A stretch of 14,200 nt of DNA from an uncultured Erysipelotrichaceae bacterium (GTDB lineage Bacteria; Bacillota_I; Bacilli_A; RFN20; CAG-826): assembly GCA_902793515.1 (NCBI GenBank), contig CADBDO010000013.1, forward strand, positions 1 to 14,200, given 5' to 3'. This document shows positions 6,632-13,350 of the stretch, piece after piece. How positions within the stretch are numbered: position 1 is the first letter of the stretch; each line of letters begins with the position of its first letter. Under the pieces are notes generated by a model. That model saw only the letters and a list, made by a program, of their open reading frames with translations. It made no database searches and was not told the DNA's origin. Both the position numbers and the translations under genes were made by a program.

Positions 6632-7384
6632 GCCAAAAGCTATGGCCAAGAGATAAGCGACAAAACCCAAATTAACGAGCTCCAAAAAGCCATCTCCGTT
6701 AGAATGAGCCGAGTCAGTTGTTACCAAGTGACCACCAAAATGCTAGTCTCATCTAAAGATGCCGGAAACGAAGAGCAAAATTTCGATATCGATGTCACTT
6801 ACGGCACCGATTATTCTGCCAACCAGTATCTTTGGATGTCATACAAACTTAACAAGATTCCAGTGGGCGCCTATAGCCTTTATGAAGTCACCGACAAGAG
6901 CCATGGAAAGGTTATCTACTACGAGCAAGAAAACTATTCTGATGAAGAGTCATATGCCTACGCGGTTTTTCCTGACAAAGAGAACAAACAGACTGAAAGC
7001 GGCCAGTCTGAAGTAACTTTTGAATCTTACGTTCCTACTTATGCGATTCTGGTTCTTGAACTCTTTTATGAAGTCCGCGATCCCCTTTATTATGCCAAGT
7101 TCATTGACGAGAATCCCGACCCTGGACTCCATATAAAATACTTCTCGAAAGGGGAAGGGAACCTAACTGTTGAGTACTCTAAAATTGAAATAGGCATTGG
7201 TTCGACCTATTCAAATCATCTCAGGATGACATATAGCGACTATCTCCTAGAATCCGCGGAAATGGAGACCAAATCGAAAAACGATTATGGCTCTAGAAAC
7301 GAGAAATACGAACTCACCTTCGCCTTAACCGATTCTTCTATCTCCCTCCCAAATGGTTGGGAAGATAAGATTCAAGAGAACTAA
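6575..7384 (+). CDS. Array lipoprotein, unit 3 (unknown function)
   Basis: A 269-residue lipoprotein precursor with lipobox LSSC and Cys19, mature start AKSYGQEI and helix-like TQINELQKAISVRM. The family motifs are SKGEGNLT (191-198), YSDYLLES (220-227) and ISLPNGWEDKI (256-266), ending QEN. The central part is rich in Tyr, Ser and Glu and is poorly conserved with the other units. The promoter and signal peptide are near copies of those of unit 1, although the mature proteins look only about 30% alike by eye in their C-terminal third. The ATG is fixed by the signal peptide; the ribosome site is weak (GGGG, 9 bases before). It is expected to be a single-gene message, since terminators lie on both sides. 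Confidence 0.85.
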   Translation: MKKRHKILPLLGIAVLSSCAKSYGQEISDKTQINELQKAISVRMSRVSCYQVTTKMLVSSKDAGNEEQNFDIDVTYGTDYSANQYLWMSYKLNKIPVGAYSLYEVTDKSHGKVIYYEQENYSDEESYAYAVFPDKENKQTESGQSEVTFESYVPTYAILVLELFYEVRDPLYYAKFIDENPDPGLHIKYFSKGEGNLTVEYSKIEIGIGSTYSNHLRMTYSDYLLESAEMETKSKNDYGSRNEKYELTFALTDSSISLPNGWEDKIQEN

Positions 7385-7390
7385 TGATCA

Positions 7391-7416
7391 AGCCAGGATA
7401 CCCTGGCTTTTTCTTT
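7391..7416 (+). terminator. Intrinsic terminator after lipoprotein unit 3
   Basis: AGCCAGG (7391-7397) pairs perfectly with CCTGGCT (7402-7408) around ATAC, followed by TTTTTCTTT. It lies 6 bases after the stop codon. Confidence 0.83.
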
Positions 7417-7511
7417 GAATAACGGAAAATTACTACAAAAAATAGTGAGCTTCACTAGATTTCTTTCAAGTTAAGGGGTAAATTGTAATCAACGAAAGGG
7501 AAATAATCCAA

Positions 7512-8330
7512 ATGAAAAAGAAACTAGTTCTATTTGGCGTTGTGCCAGCTTTATTGCTTGCTTCTTGCGGCCAAGACTATGGCAAAGAAGTCACCGACTC
7601 GAAAGAGGTCGCCGCTCTTAAAGAGGGCATCTCCAAACATGACAACAAAGACGTCAAGTCCGGTGAGATCAGCGTCAAAGTCGATGGTTCCGCCTATGAC
7701 GAAGAATCCAAAAAGAGCGTCACGACCAAGACCGATATGCTTCTCCAGGTCAACGATAAGAATGAGATGTATCTCCATAGCGTCAGCGAGCAAGATGGCG
7801 AAAAGACCGAGAGCAACATGTACCTCGTCCAAAATGAGACGTACAAGTCAATCTACTATGTGAGCCAATACGATCCTGAGACGAAAAAGACCGAGACCTA
7901 CGTCTATAGCGAGAAAGAAAACTCAACCACAGTCAATATGGCACAACTTGCCTTCCTTCTCCCAATGGTCTTCTATACCGCTTTCGAAGATCCAATGGAA
8001 TTGGATGTCGATGAAATCGGACAATTGACCGAAACCGAGAACTCCAAAATGAGTGCGACAACCACCTATTACAGCAAAGGCGAAGGCAATCTTACCATGA
8101 AGATCGAGGCCAAAGGCGAAGCCGCTTCCGACGAAAAGGAAGAGGTCGCCGTTTCCGAGAATGTCATCGTCACCTATGACAACTACATGTTCAAGTCAGC
8201 CGATATCGGTTATGAGACCAACCTAGGAAACAAAGGCAAGCTTCTTGTCACCTTCACCGCGAAAGAAAACATCAAGATCGAGCTTCCAAAAGGCTGGGAA
8301 GACCTCATCGACAAAGTCGCTGCCGAATAG
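7512..8330 (+). CDS. Array lipoprotein, unit 4 (unknown function)
   Basis: A 272-residue lipoprotein precursor with a different signal peptide from units 1-3 (KLVLFGVVPALLLASC, lipobox LASC, Cys19) but the same family: mature start GQDYGKEV, then SKGEGNLT (188-195), YDNYMFKS (222-229) and IELPKGWEDLI (256-266). It is richer in Lys, Glu and Thr than its paralogues. Codon choice is strongly biased to GTC, GAC, ATC, AAG and GAG, like the nusA-infB operon and unlike units 1-3, which suggests high expression or a longer residence under selection. It could be the stable, ancestral member. AAAGGG (7495-7500) lies 11 bases before the ATG. The 127 bases upstream hold the unit 3 terminator and an AT-rich stretch with a TGTAAT -10-like box (7484-7489) but no convincing -35. 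Confidence 0.86.
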   Translation: MKKKLVLFGVVPALLLASCGQDYGKEVTDSKEVAALKEGISKHDNKDVKSGEISVKVDGSAYDEESKKSVTTKTDMLLQVNDKNEMYLHSVSEQDGEKTESNMYLVQNETYKSIYYVSQYDPETKKTETYVYSEKENSTTVNMAQLAFLLPMVFYTAFEDPMELDVDEIGQLTETENSKMSATTTYYSKGEGNLTMKIEAKGEAASDEKEEVAVSENVIVTYDNYMFKSADIGYETNLGNKGKLLVTFTAKENIKIELPKGWEDLIDKVAAE

Positions 8331-8342
8331 ATTAATGGAATT

Positions 8343-8370
8343 AAGTCAGGCCTGAACGCCTGACTTTTTT
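8343..8370 (+). terminator. Intrinsic terminator after lipoprotein unit 4
   Basis: AAGTCAGGC (8343-8351) pairs perfectly over 9 bp with GCCTGACTT (8358-8366) around CTGAAC, followed by TTTTTT. Its sequence, including the trailing CTTTCGG, is related to the terminator after unit 2. Confidence 0.88.
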
Positions 8371-8376
8371 CTTTCG

Positions 8377-8445
8377 GTGGAGAAGGAAAAGCTTTCGATT
8401 GAACTTCCTTCCAGTTGGGAGAGCTGCCTCATCGAAGACAATTAA
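8377..8445 (+). pseudogene. 3' remnant of a fifth array lipoprotein gene
   Basis: The frame from 8377 reads VEKEKLSIELPSSWESCLI then EDN and a TAA stop (8443-8445). This matches the C-terminal motif of the four intact units, for example IELPKGWEDLI in unit 4 and ISLPNGWEDKI in unit 3, and its spacing to the stop. No lipobox, start codon or SKGEGNLT motif precedes it, because the frame begins right after the T-run of the unit 4 terminator. A terminator of its own follows after 12 bases. The simplest reading is a fifth gene whose 5' part was deleted. The match is short, about 23 codons, but the I.LP..W motif, the frame, the orientation and the position all agree. Confidence 0.72.
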
Positions 8446-8457
8446 GGAGAATTGAGA

Positions 8458-8484
8458 AGCGGTGCAGGACGCCGCTTTTTCTTT
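8458..8484 (+). terminator. Intrinsic terminator of the lipoprotein remnant
   Basis: AGCGGTG (8458-8464) pairs with CGCCGCT (8470-8476), 7 bp with one U-G pair and loop CAGGA, followed by TTTTTCTTT. It stands 12 bases after the remnant stop codon and would shield the rimP operon from read-through. Confidence 0.82.
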
Positions 8485-8490
8485 ATGCGC

Positions 8491-8519
8491 TTGCGTATAC
8501 GCTTTAACTAGTGCATAAT
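8491..8519 (+). promoter_or_regulatory. Promoter of the rimP-nusA-infB-rbfA operon
   Basis: TTGCGT (8491-8496), 17 bases, then CATAAT (8514-8519), a reasonable sigma-A promoter placed just after a terminator and about 100 bases before rimP. Transcription would begin near 8526, leaving a leader of about 92 bases. Confidence 0.55.
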
Positions 8520-8556
8520 ACTCGCGGTGGAAGACCCGCGGAAGCGGCTCCGCTAG

Positions 8557-8607
8557 CTCAATACATATCGAATTGAGTGGCCCATTAGGACCACTCTTTC
8601 TAATTTT
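8557..8607 (+). promoter_or_regulatory. Candidate attenuator in the rimP operon leader
   Basis: CTCAAT (8557-8562) can pair with ATTGAG (8572-8577). The overlapping GAGTGG (8575-8580) can instead pair with CCACTC (8591-8596), with an inner CC/GG pair around ATTA. The two hairpins share GAG at 8575-8577 and so exclude each other. The second is followed by TTTCTAATTTT (8597-8607), an interrupted U-tract like that of a weak, factor-dependent terminator, ending just before the AGGAGGG ribosome site (8608-8614). Confidence 0.4.
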
Positions 8608-8617
8608 AGGAGGGCAA

Positions 8618-9079
8618 ATGGGATTACTAGACAAGGTTAAAGAGCTTCTTGAACCGACTTTGCAAAAAGAAGGCTATGAGCTCTCTGACGTCTCACTAAG
8701 CCGAGGAAAAGAAGGCCTCACGCTCCATCTTGTGGTGGACCGCGATAGCCCAATCTCGCTTGACGACATCGTGAAAGTAAGCGACATCATCAATCCTCTT
8801 CTCGATAAAGAGGACCCCATCAACGAAGCCTACATGCTTGACGTCTCTAGCGCCGGAAGCGAGAAACCGCTTCGCTTAGAGAAACTCGCCAAATACGTCG
8901 GTGAGTTCATCAATGTCCACCTAATCAATCCTTACGAAGGATACAACTTCCTTGAAGGCGACCTAAAGGAAGTCACGGAAGAGGAAATCAAACTCGAGAT
9001 CCGAGTCAAAGGCCGCAAAAAGACGCTTCTGTTAGCGCGTTCAAACATCGACAAAGCGCGCTTAGCCATAAAGTTCTAA
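8618..9079 (+). CDS. rimP: Ribosome maturation factor RimP
   Basis: RimP assists assembly of the 30S ribosomal subunit in the cytosol. The 153-residue protein has normal length, an N-terminal alpha/beta domain (1-85) and a C-terminal SH3-like barrel (about 86-153). The family signature is LDVSSAGSEKPL (74-85), with the usual preceding D-D-I/S-D-I region and the closing IDKARL (144-149). The strong AGGAGGG at 8608-8614, 3 bases before the ATG, fixes the start. An in-frame TTG at 8573 would add 15 residues but lies inside the leader hairpins and lacks a ribosome site. It is the first gene of the operon, as in Bacillus (ylxS), 16 bases before nusA. Confidence 0.93.
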   Translation: MGLLDKVKELLEPTLQKEGYELSDVSLSRGKEGLTLHLVVDRDSPISLDDIVKVSDIINPLLDKEDPINEAYMLDVSSAGSEKPLRLEKLAKYVGEFINVHLINPYEGYNFLEGDLKEVTEEEIKLEIRVKGRKKTLLLARSNIDKARLAIKF

Positions 9080-9095
9080 GAAAGGAAACACAAAC

Positions 9096-10946
9096 ATGGA
9101 AGAAGAGAAAAAGGAAATGAACTTCAGCGAACTCATCAACCTCATCGCTGAAAACAAAGGAATCAGCCGCGATTCCGTCCTTGCCGCACTTAAGGAGGCC
9201 ATGGAGACCTCTTACATCAAGTTCCTCAAAGGTGGAGACGATGCCATCGTCGAAGCCAAGATCATCGAGGAAGAGGATGGCAGCGTTCATGCCACCCTTT
9301 GCCAAAAGAAGAAGATCGTCAAAGAAGTCGAAGACGATTACCTCGAGATCAGCAAAGAGGACGCCAAAGAGGATGCTGAGGCCACAATCGCTCACTTAGA
9401 AGAAGAAATCGATTACCTCAAACGTCCAAGAGGCGAGGAAAAGAAAGAGAAAGAAGACCTCAAATACCTCCTTGCTCTCGTCAAAGAAGAGAAGAAGAAC
9501 ATCAAGCTCAACAACTTCTATAGCATCTATTGCCCTCTCAACGAACTTACGAAGCTCACCGCTGTGAGCATCCGCACCATCCTTCGCAACAAGATCGGCG
9601 AAGCGGAAAGAGTCGCTCTCTATGACATCTACAAGGATCACATCGGAGAGATGCTCACCGGCATCGTCGAAAGAAGCGATGAGAAAGGTGTCGCCATCAA
9701 GGTTGGCAGAACCGTCATCGAGCTGAACAAAAAAGACATGATCGGTGATGAGTACTTCAAACCAGGCGAGACCATCAAGGTCTACATCCAAGAGGTCAAG
9801 AGCGTCGATGTCGACGGCGTCAAGAAAGGACCTCAGATCGAAGTCACCCGTTCCTCCGAAGGTTTCTTGAAGAGACTCTTTGAGGAAGAAATCCACGAAA
9901 TCTATGAGGGCATCGTCATCATCAAAGGCATCGCCCGTATCGCTGGCCTCCGCTCCAAAGTCGCTGTCTCCTCGATGAAGGAAGACGTCGACCCAACCGG
10001 CGCTTGCATCGGTCAGGGCGGAAGCCGTATCCAGAAGATCGTCGCCCAGCTTGGCAATAGCCACGAGAAAGAGAAGATCGACATCATCCCATATAGCGAT
10101 GACCCATCTCTCTACATCGCCGAATCCCTCCGCCCAGCCCAGGTCGTTGGCGTCGCCATCAAACCTGAGAGCGAAGAAGAAGGCAAGAGCGCAATCGCGA
10201 TCGTCAAAGACGACCAGTACTACGTCGCTCTTGGCAAGAAGAACGCCAACATCCGCCTTGCCAAGCGCTTAACCGGCTACTCGATCGAAATCTACGAAGA
10301 AGCCAAAGCCGCTGAAGATGGCATCGAATTCGAGACCATCGAAGATATCCGCGCCAGAGTCGAAGAAGACAAGCGCGCCAAAGAACGCGTCAACTACGCC
10401 GAACGTTCACTCCGCCTCGCCGAAGAACGTGAAGCCCTCCGTCAGGCCGAAGAGAAAGAGAAAGCCCTCCAGGCCGAGGAAGAGCCAATCGAAGTCGAAG
10501 AAGAAGAGGTTGTTGAGGAGACCCCAGTCGTTGTCGCCAAACCAGCCGTCACGAAAGTCAAACCTGCCAAGATCCTTGACGAGATTGAGCCTGTTTCAGA
10601 GCCAGAGCCAGTCAAAGAGCCAGAGCCAGAGGTGAAAGTCGAAGTCAAGACCACGACCTCCCTCGATGAGCTTGAGAAGTCCCTCAACGCCAAGACCGAG
10701 AAGAAGGCCGAAACCGGCAAGAAACACGTCACCAAGAAAGAGGAGAAACGTCCTCGCAAGATCAGCGAGAAAGAGATCGCTCACGAGAAACCTCTTGAGC
10801 CTCTTGCCAATGCTATGCCGATCTACACCGAAGAGGAGCTCGCTGAGGTTGAAGCCGAAGAAGAGAATGAGGCCGATTACTATAGCGAAGAGGACGAGAA
10901 CCTCGAGTACGAGTACAACGACGAGTACGACGACGACGCCAGATAA
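9096..10946 (+). CDS. nusA: Transcription elongation/termination factor NusA with a long acidic C-terminal extension
   Basis: NusA binds RNA polymerase and nascent RNA and influences pausing, termination and antitermination. Order of domains: N-terminal polymerase-binding domain (about 8-180), S1 domain (about 184-255), KH1 (about 265-345) with GQGG (306-309), and KH2 (about 346-402). The N-terminal domain carries a highly charged insertion at about 92-135 compared with Bacillus NusA. In KH2 the GxxG loop reads GKKN (380-383), so its last glycine is lost. After about residue 405 comes a 200-residue extension: a Glu/Lys/Arg/Ala-rich, probably coiled-coil part (415-463), a Glu/Pro/Val part with EPEP repeats (464-517), a Lys-rich stretch (527-556), and a very acidic Tyr-containing tail (579-616). 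At 616 residues it is far longer than the roughly 370 of Bacillus NusA. AAAGGAAA precedes the ATG, and the stop overlaps the ylxR start by one base. Confidence 0.94.
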   Translation: MEEEKKEMNFSELINLIAENKGISRDSVLAALKEAMETSYIKFLKGGDDAIVEAKIIEEEDGSVHATLCQKKKIVKEVEDDYLEISKEDAKEDAEATIAHLEEEIDYLKRPRGEEKKEKEDLKYLLALVKEEKKNIKLNNFYSIYCPLNELTKLTAVSIRTILRNKIGEAERVALYDIYKDHIGEMLTGIVERSDEKGVAIKVGRTVIELNKKDMIGDEYFKPGETIKVYIQEVKSVDVDGVKKGPQIEVTRSSEGFLKRLFEEEIHEIYEGIVIIKGIARIAGLRSKVAVSSMKEDVDPTGACIGQGGSRIQKIVAQLGNSHEKEKIDIIPYSDDPSLYIAESLRPAQVVGVAIKPESEEEGKSAIAIVKDDQYYVALGKKNANIRLAKRLTGYSIEIYEEAKAAEDGIEFETIEDIRARVEEDKRAKERVNYAERSLRLAEEREALRQAEEKEKALQAEEEPIEVEEEEVVEETPVVVAKPAVTKVKPAKILDEIEPVSEPEPVKEPEPEVKVEVKTTTSLDELEKSLNAKTEKKAETGKKHVTKKEEKRPRKISEKEIAHEKPLEPLANAMPIYTEEELAEVEAEEENEADYYSEEDENLEYEYNDEYDDDAR

Positions 10947-11185
10947 TGAGAATCGTCAACGACAGAACGGACATCGTCTCACGCAAGCGCTATCCGCGTG
11001 AGACCCTTCTCCGTTTCGTGGTGAAGGATGAGAAACTCATCCTCGATATGCAGGGTAACCTCAAAGGACGAGGGGTTTACCTCAAGAAAGGAAGCGGAAA
11101 AGACGCGATCAAGAAACGCGCCTTCAACCATTTCCTCCATCGTCCGTTAAGCTTAGAAGAAGAGGAACTCTTGGAGAAACTATGA
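10946..11185 (+). CDS. rnpM: YlxR family RNA-binding protein (RnpM)
   Basis: Members of the YlxR (DUF448) family are small RNA-binding proteins encoded in the nusA-infB operon; a Firmicutes member binds RNase P RNA and was renamed RnpM. The 79-residue protein shows the family core: RKRYPRETLLRFV (13-25) followed by NLKGRGVYLKK (38-48), matching the conserved GRGAYL element. The cysteines found near the N-terminus in many YlxR proteins are absent. The start ATG overlaps the nusA stop as TAATG, and the end overlaps ylxQ as ATGA, so translation is probably coupled on both sides. Ending in TGA at this length shows that TGA is a true stop in this organism. Confidence 0.88.
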   Translation: MRIVNDRTDIVSRKRYPRETLLRFVVKDEKLILDMQGNLKGRGVYLKKGSGKDAIKKRAFNHFLHRPLSLEEEELLEKL

Positions 11186-11508
11186 GCCAGAATGACGCGT
11201 TAGGATTCCTTGGTCTCTTATACCCGACTCACCAGGTCATCATCGGTGAGGAGCTTCGTAAGAGAATGGAAGAAGTCACCTTGATCGTGGCCGCTAATGA
11301 CCTCGATAGCGGTGAATCCCTCCGCACTTTAGGAAGGATCAAACGCGCCCATAAGCCACTCTCCCAAACCTTCGCTGCCAAAGAACTTGGGAAGGCATTA
11401 GGCCATTCCGAGATCAAATTCCTTGGCATCATCGGCAAAAAAGCCGCCATGAGCTACCTTCTCAAGCTCAAGAAAGGAGAAACAGATGAAAAAACCGCAG
11501 TTCAGTAA
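11182..11508 (+). CDS. ylxQ: YlxQ, L7Ae/L30e-type putative ribosomal or RNA-binding protein
   Basis: A 108-residue protein of the L7Ae/L30e/S12e family, small proteins that recognise kink-turn RNAs. LGFLGLLYPTHQVIIGEEL (7-25) is the family N-terminal helix region, ending where other members have the GxxxV..G turn. VTLIVAANDL (32-41) and the segment SQTFAAKELGKALGHSE (61-77) match the later strand and helix with the conserved LG.A.G pattern. It starts four bases inside ylxR and ends 23 bases inside infB, and the infB ribosome site lies within its coding sequence. The precise RNA partner is unknown; the gene's place between rnpM and infB is typical of Firmicutes. Confidence 0.87.
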   Translation: MSQNDALGFLGLLYPTHQVIIGEELRKRMEEVTLIVAANDLDSGESLRTLGRIKRAHKPLSQTFAAKELGKALGHSEIKFLGIIGKKAAMSYLLKLKKGETDEKTAVQ

Positions 11509-13348
11509 CAAGAAGGGTGGCCAAAACAAAAACCACAACGGTTTCCGTCAGGCCAACTTCGAGTCCCGCCCAAAGAAAAAAGAGGATTTCGCCAAGGTCA
11601 ACGGCGGTGTCTTCGTCTACTCCAAGCCGCTTACGGTCGCTGAGCTTTCCAAAGCCATCAACGTCCCGATCCCAGCCATCATCAAATTCATGTTCATGAA
11701 TGGCAAGGCCGTCACCATCAACCAACTTCTCGATGACGAGATGATCGGTACCGTCTGCCTTGAATACGGATATGACTTCAAGAAAGAGGAAATCGTCGAT
11801 GCCGAGCACTTCGAAGACCTCAAGATCGAAGATGACCCAGCCTCCTTGGTTGAGCGTGCCCCAGTCGTTTCCATCATGGGCCACGTCGACCATGGCAAGA
11901 CCTCGATCATCGACGCGATCAGACATAGTGATTTGTGCGCTCACGAAGCCGGCGGCATCTCCCAAGCCATCGGTGCTTATCAGAAAGAATACAAGGGGAA
12001 GAAGATCACCATCATCGACACTCCAGGGCACGAAGCCTTCACGGCCATGAGAGCCCGTGGAGCGGATGCGACCGATATCACCGTCCTCGTCGTCGCCGCC
12101 GATGACGGCGTCATGCCTCAGACCGTCGAGGCCATCAACCACGCCAAAGCCGCCGATTGCGAGATCATCGTCGCCATCAACAAGATGGACAAGCCAGGCG
12201 CTGACCCAGACAGAGTCAAGAATGAGCTTATGGCCCATGACGTCATCGCCGAGGATTTCGGTGGTGAGATCATGACCGTCGAAGTCTCCGCCAAAACCGG
12301 CAAAGGCATCAACGATTTGCTCGACGCCATCTTGGTCAAGGCTGAAATGATGGAACTCAAAGCCAACCCAAATAGATACGCCATCGGAACTGTTCTCGAA
12401 GCCAAGCTCGACAAGGGCGAAGGTCCAAAAGCCACCCTCCTTGTCCAAAACGGAACCATCGCCGCCAGCGACTACGTCGTCGTCGGTGAGATCTATGGCA
12501 AAATTAGAAGGATGACCAACGAATATAACGCCGTCCTCAAGTCCGCTGGCCCATCGACCCCAGTAGCCGTCACCGGTTTATCCGCCGTTCCTATGGCGGG
12601 CGACCGTTTCATGGCCTTCCCAACTGAGAAAGAGGCCAAGGAAATCGCCGAAAGACGCGCCCTTGAGAAACAAAAGCAGGAGAGAAGCGCCAGTGCGGCC
12701 ATGTCTCTTAGCGATCTCAACAACCTCGTCAACGCCGGAAAGATCCAAGACGTCAACATCATCATCAAAGCCGATACGGAAGGTTCCGCTGAGGCCGTGA
12801 AAGCCAACATCGAGAAGCAAAGCAACGACCAAGTCAAGATCAAGGTCCTTGCCGCCAGTGCTGGCGCTATCAATGATAGCGATCTTCTCCTTGCCCAAGC
12901 CTCTAAGGCCATCATCTATGGCTTCAACATCCGTCCAGATGCCCGTATCACCGCCAAAGCCAATGAGGCAGGCGTCGAAATCAGAACACACCAGATCATC
13001 TACGAAGTACTCGAGGAAATCGAGGCCCTCGTCAAAGGTATGTATAAGGCCGAACAGGTCGAGCAGGTCACCGGTCAGGCTGAGATCAGACACATCTACA
13101 AGATCTCGAAGATCGGCACCATCGGTGGTTCCTATGTCACTAGCGGCACCATCAAAGCCGGAAGCAAGATCCGTCTTCTTAGAGCAGGCGTTGTCGTCTA
13201 CACTGGCGAACTCGCTGGCTTAAAGAGATTCAAAGACGATGCCAAAGAGGTCCGTGAAGGATACGAATGCGGCATCTCGATCAAGAATTACAACGACATC
13301 AAAGAAGGCGACATCGTCGAAGGCTACGAGATGGTCGATAAGGAGTAG
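11486..13348 (+). CDS. infB: Translation initiation factor IF-2
   Basis: IF-2 is the GTPase that brings initiator tRNA to the 30S subunit and helps subunit joining. At 620 residues this is a short form: a basic Asn/Lys/Gln-rich start (1-32), one IF2_N domain (about 47-98), then the G domain almost at once, without the long linker of larger IF-2 proteins. GTPase motifs: GHVDHGKT (132-139), GGISQAIGAY (156-165), DTPGHEAF (178-185), NKMD (232-235) and SAKTG (268-272). The second motif has Ser where most IF-2 have Thr, and Ala for the usual His after the Gln. Domains II, III and IV follow, with FNIRPDA near the domain III end and GTIGGSYVTSGTIKAG in the last barrel. The start has AAAGGAGA 7 bases upstream. 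It overlaps ylxQ by 23 bases, and rbfA begins 2 bases after its stop. Confidence 0.96.
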   Translation: MKKPQFSNKKGGQNKNHNGFRQANFESRPKKKEDFAKVNGGVFVYSKPLTVAELSKAINVPIPAIIKFMFMNGKAVTINQLLDDEMIGTVCLEYGYDFKKEEIVDAEHFEDLKIEDDPASLVERAPVVSIMGHVDHGKTSIIDAIRHSDLCAHEAGGISQAIGAYQKEYKGKKITIIDTPGHEAFTAMRARGADATDITVLVVAADDGVMPQTVEAINHAKAADCEIIVAINKMDKPGADPDRVKNELMAHDVIAEDFGGEIMTVEVSAKTGKGINDLLDAILVKAEMMELKANPNRYAIGTVLEAKLDKGEGPKATLLVQNGTIAASDYVVVGEIYGKIRRMTNEYNAVLKSAGPSTPVAVTGLSAVPMAGDRFMAFPTEKEAKEIAERRALEKQKQERSASAAMSLSDLNNLVNAGKIQDVNIIIKADTEGSAEAVKANIEKQSNDQVKIKVLAASAGAINDSDLLLAQASKAIIYGFNIRPDARITAKANEAGVEIRTHQIIYEVLEEIEALVKGMYKAEQVEQVTGQAEIRHIYKISKIGTIGGSYVTSGTIKAGSKIRLLRAGVVVYTGELAGLKRFKDDAKEVREGYECGISIKNYNDIKEGDIVEGYEMVDKE

Positions 13349-13350
13349 TT

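Noticed and set aside
8573..8617. In-frame TTG start extending RimP by 15 residues
   Set aside because: The strong AGGAGGG site serves the ATG at 8618, RimP then has its normal N-terminus, and the TTG lies inside leader hairpins.
8485..8617. tRNA gene before rimP-nusA, as metY in E. coli
   Set aside because: No GTTCGA-type T-loop, no cloverleaf pairing and no CCA-end context could be assembled.
9396..10064. 222-codon open frame on the - strand opposite nusA
   Set aside because: Same cause: antisense of biased codons, Asp/Phe/Leu-rich, no motif, no ribosome site considered convincing.
11468..12448. 326-codon open frame on the - strand opposite infB
   Set aside because: It lies over the unmistakable IF-2 G domain and gives a low-complexity Asp/Gly/Val/Phe sequence expected from the reverse of GTC/GAC/ATC-rich codons.
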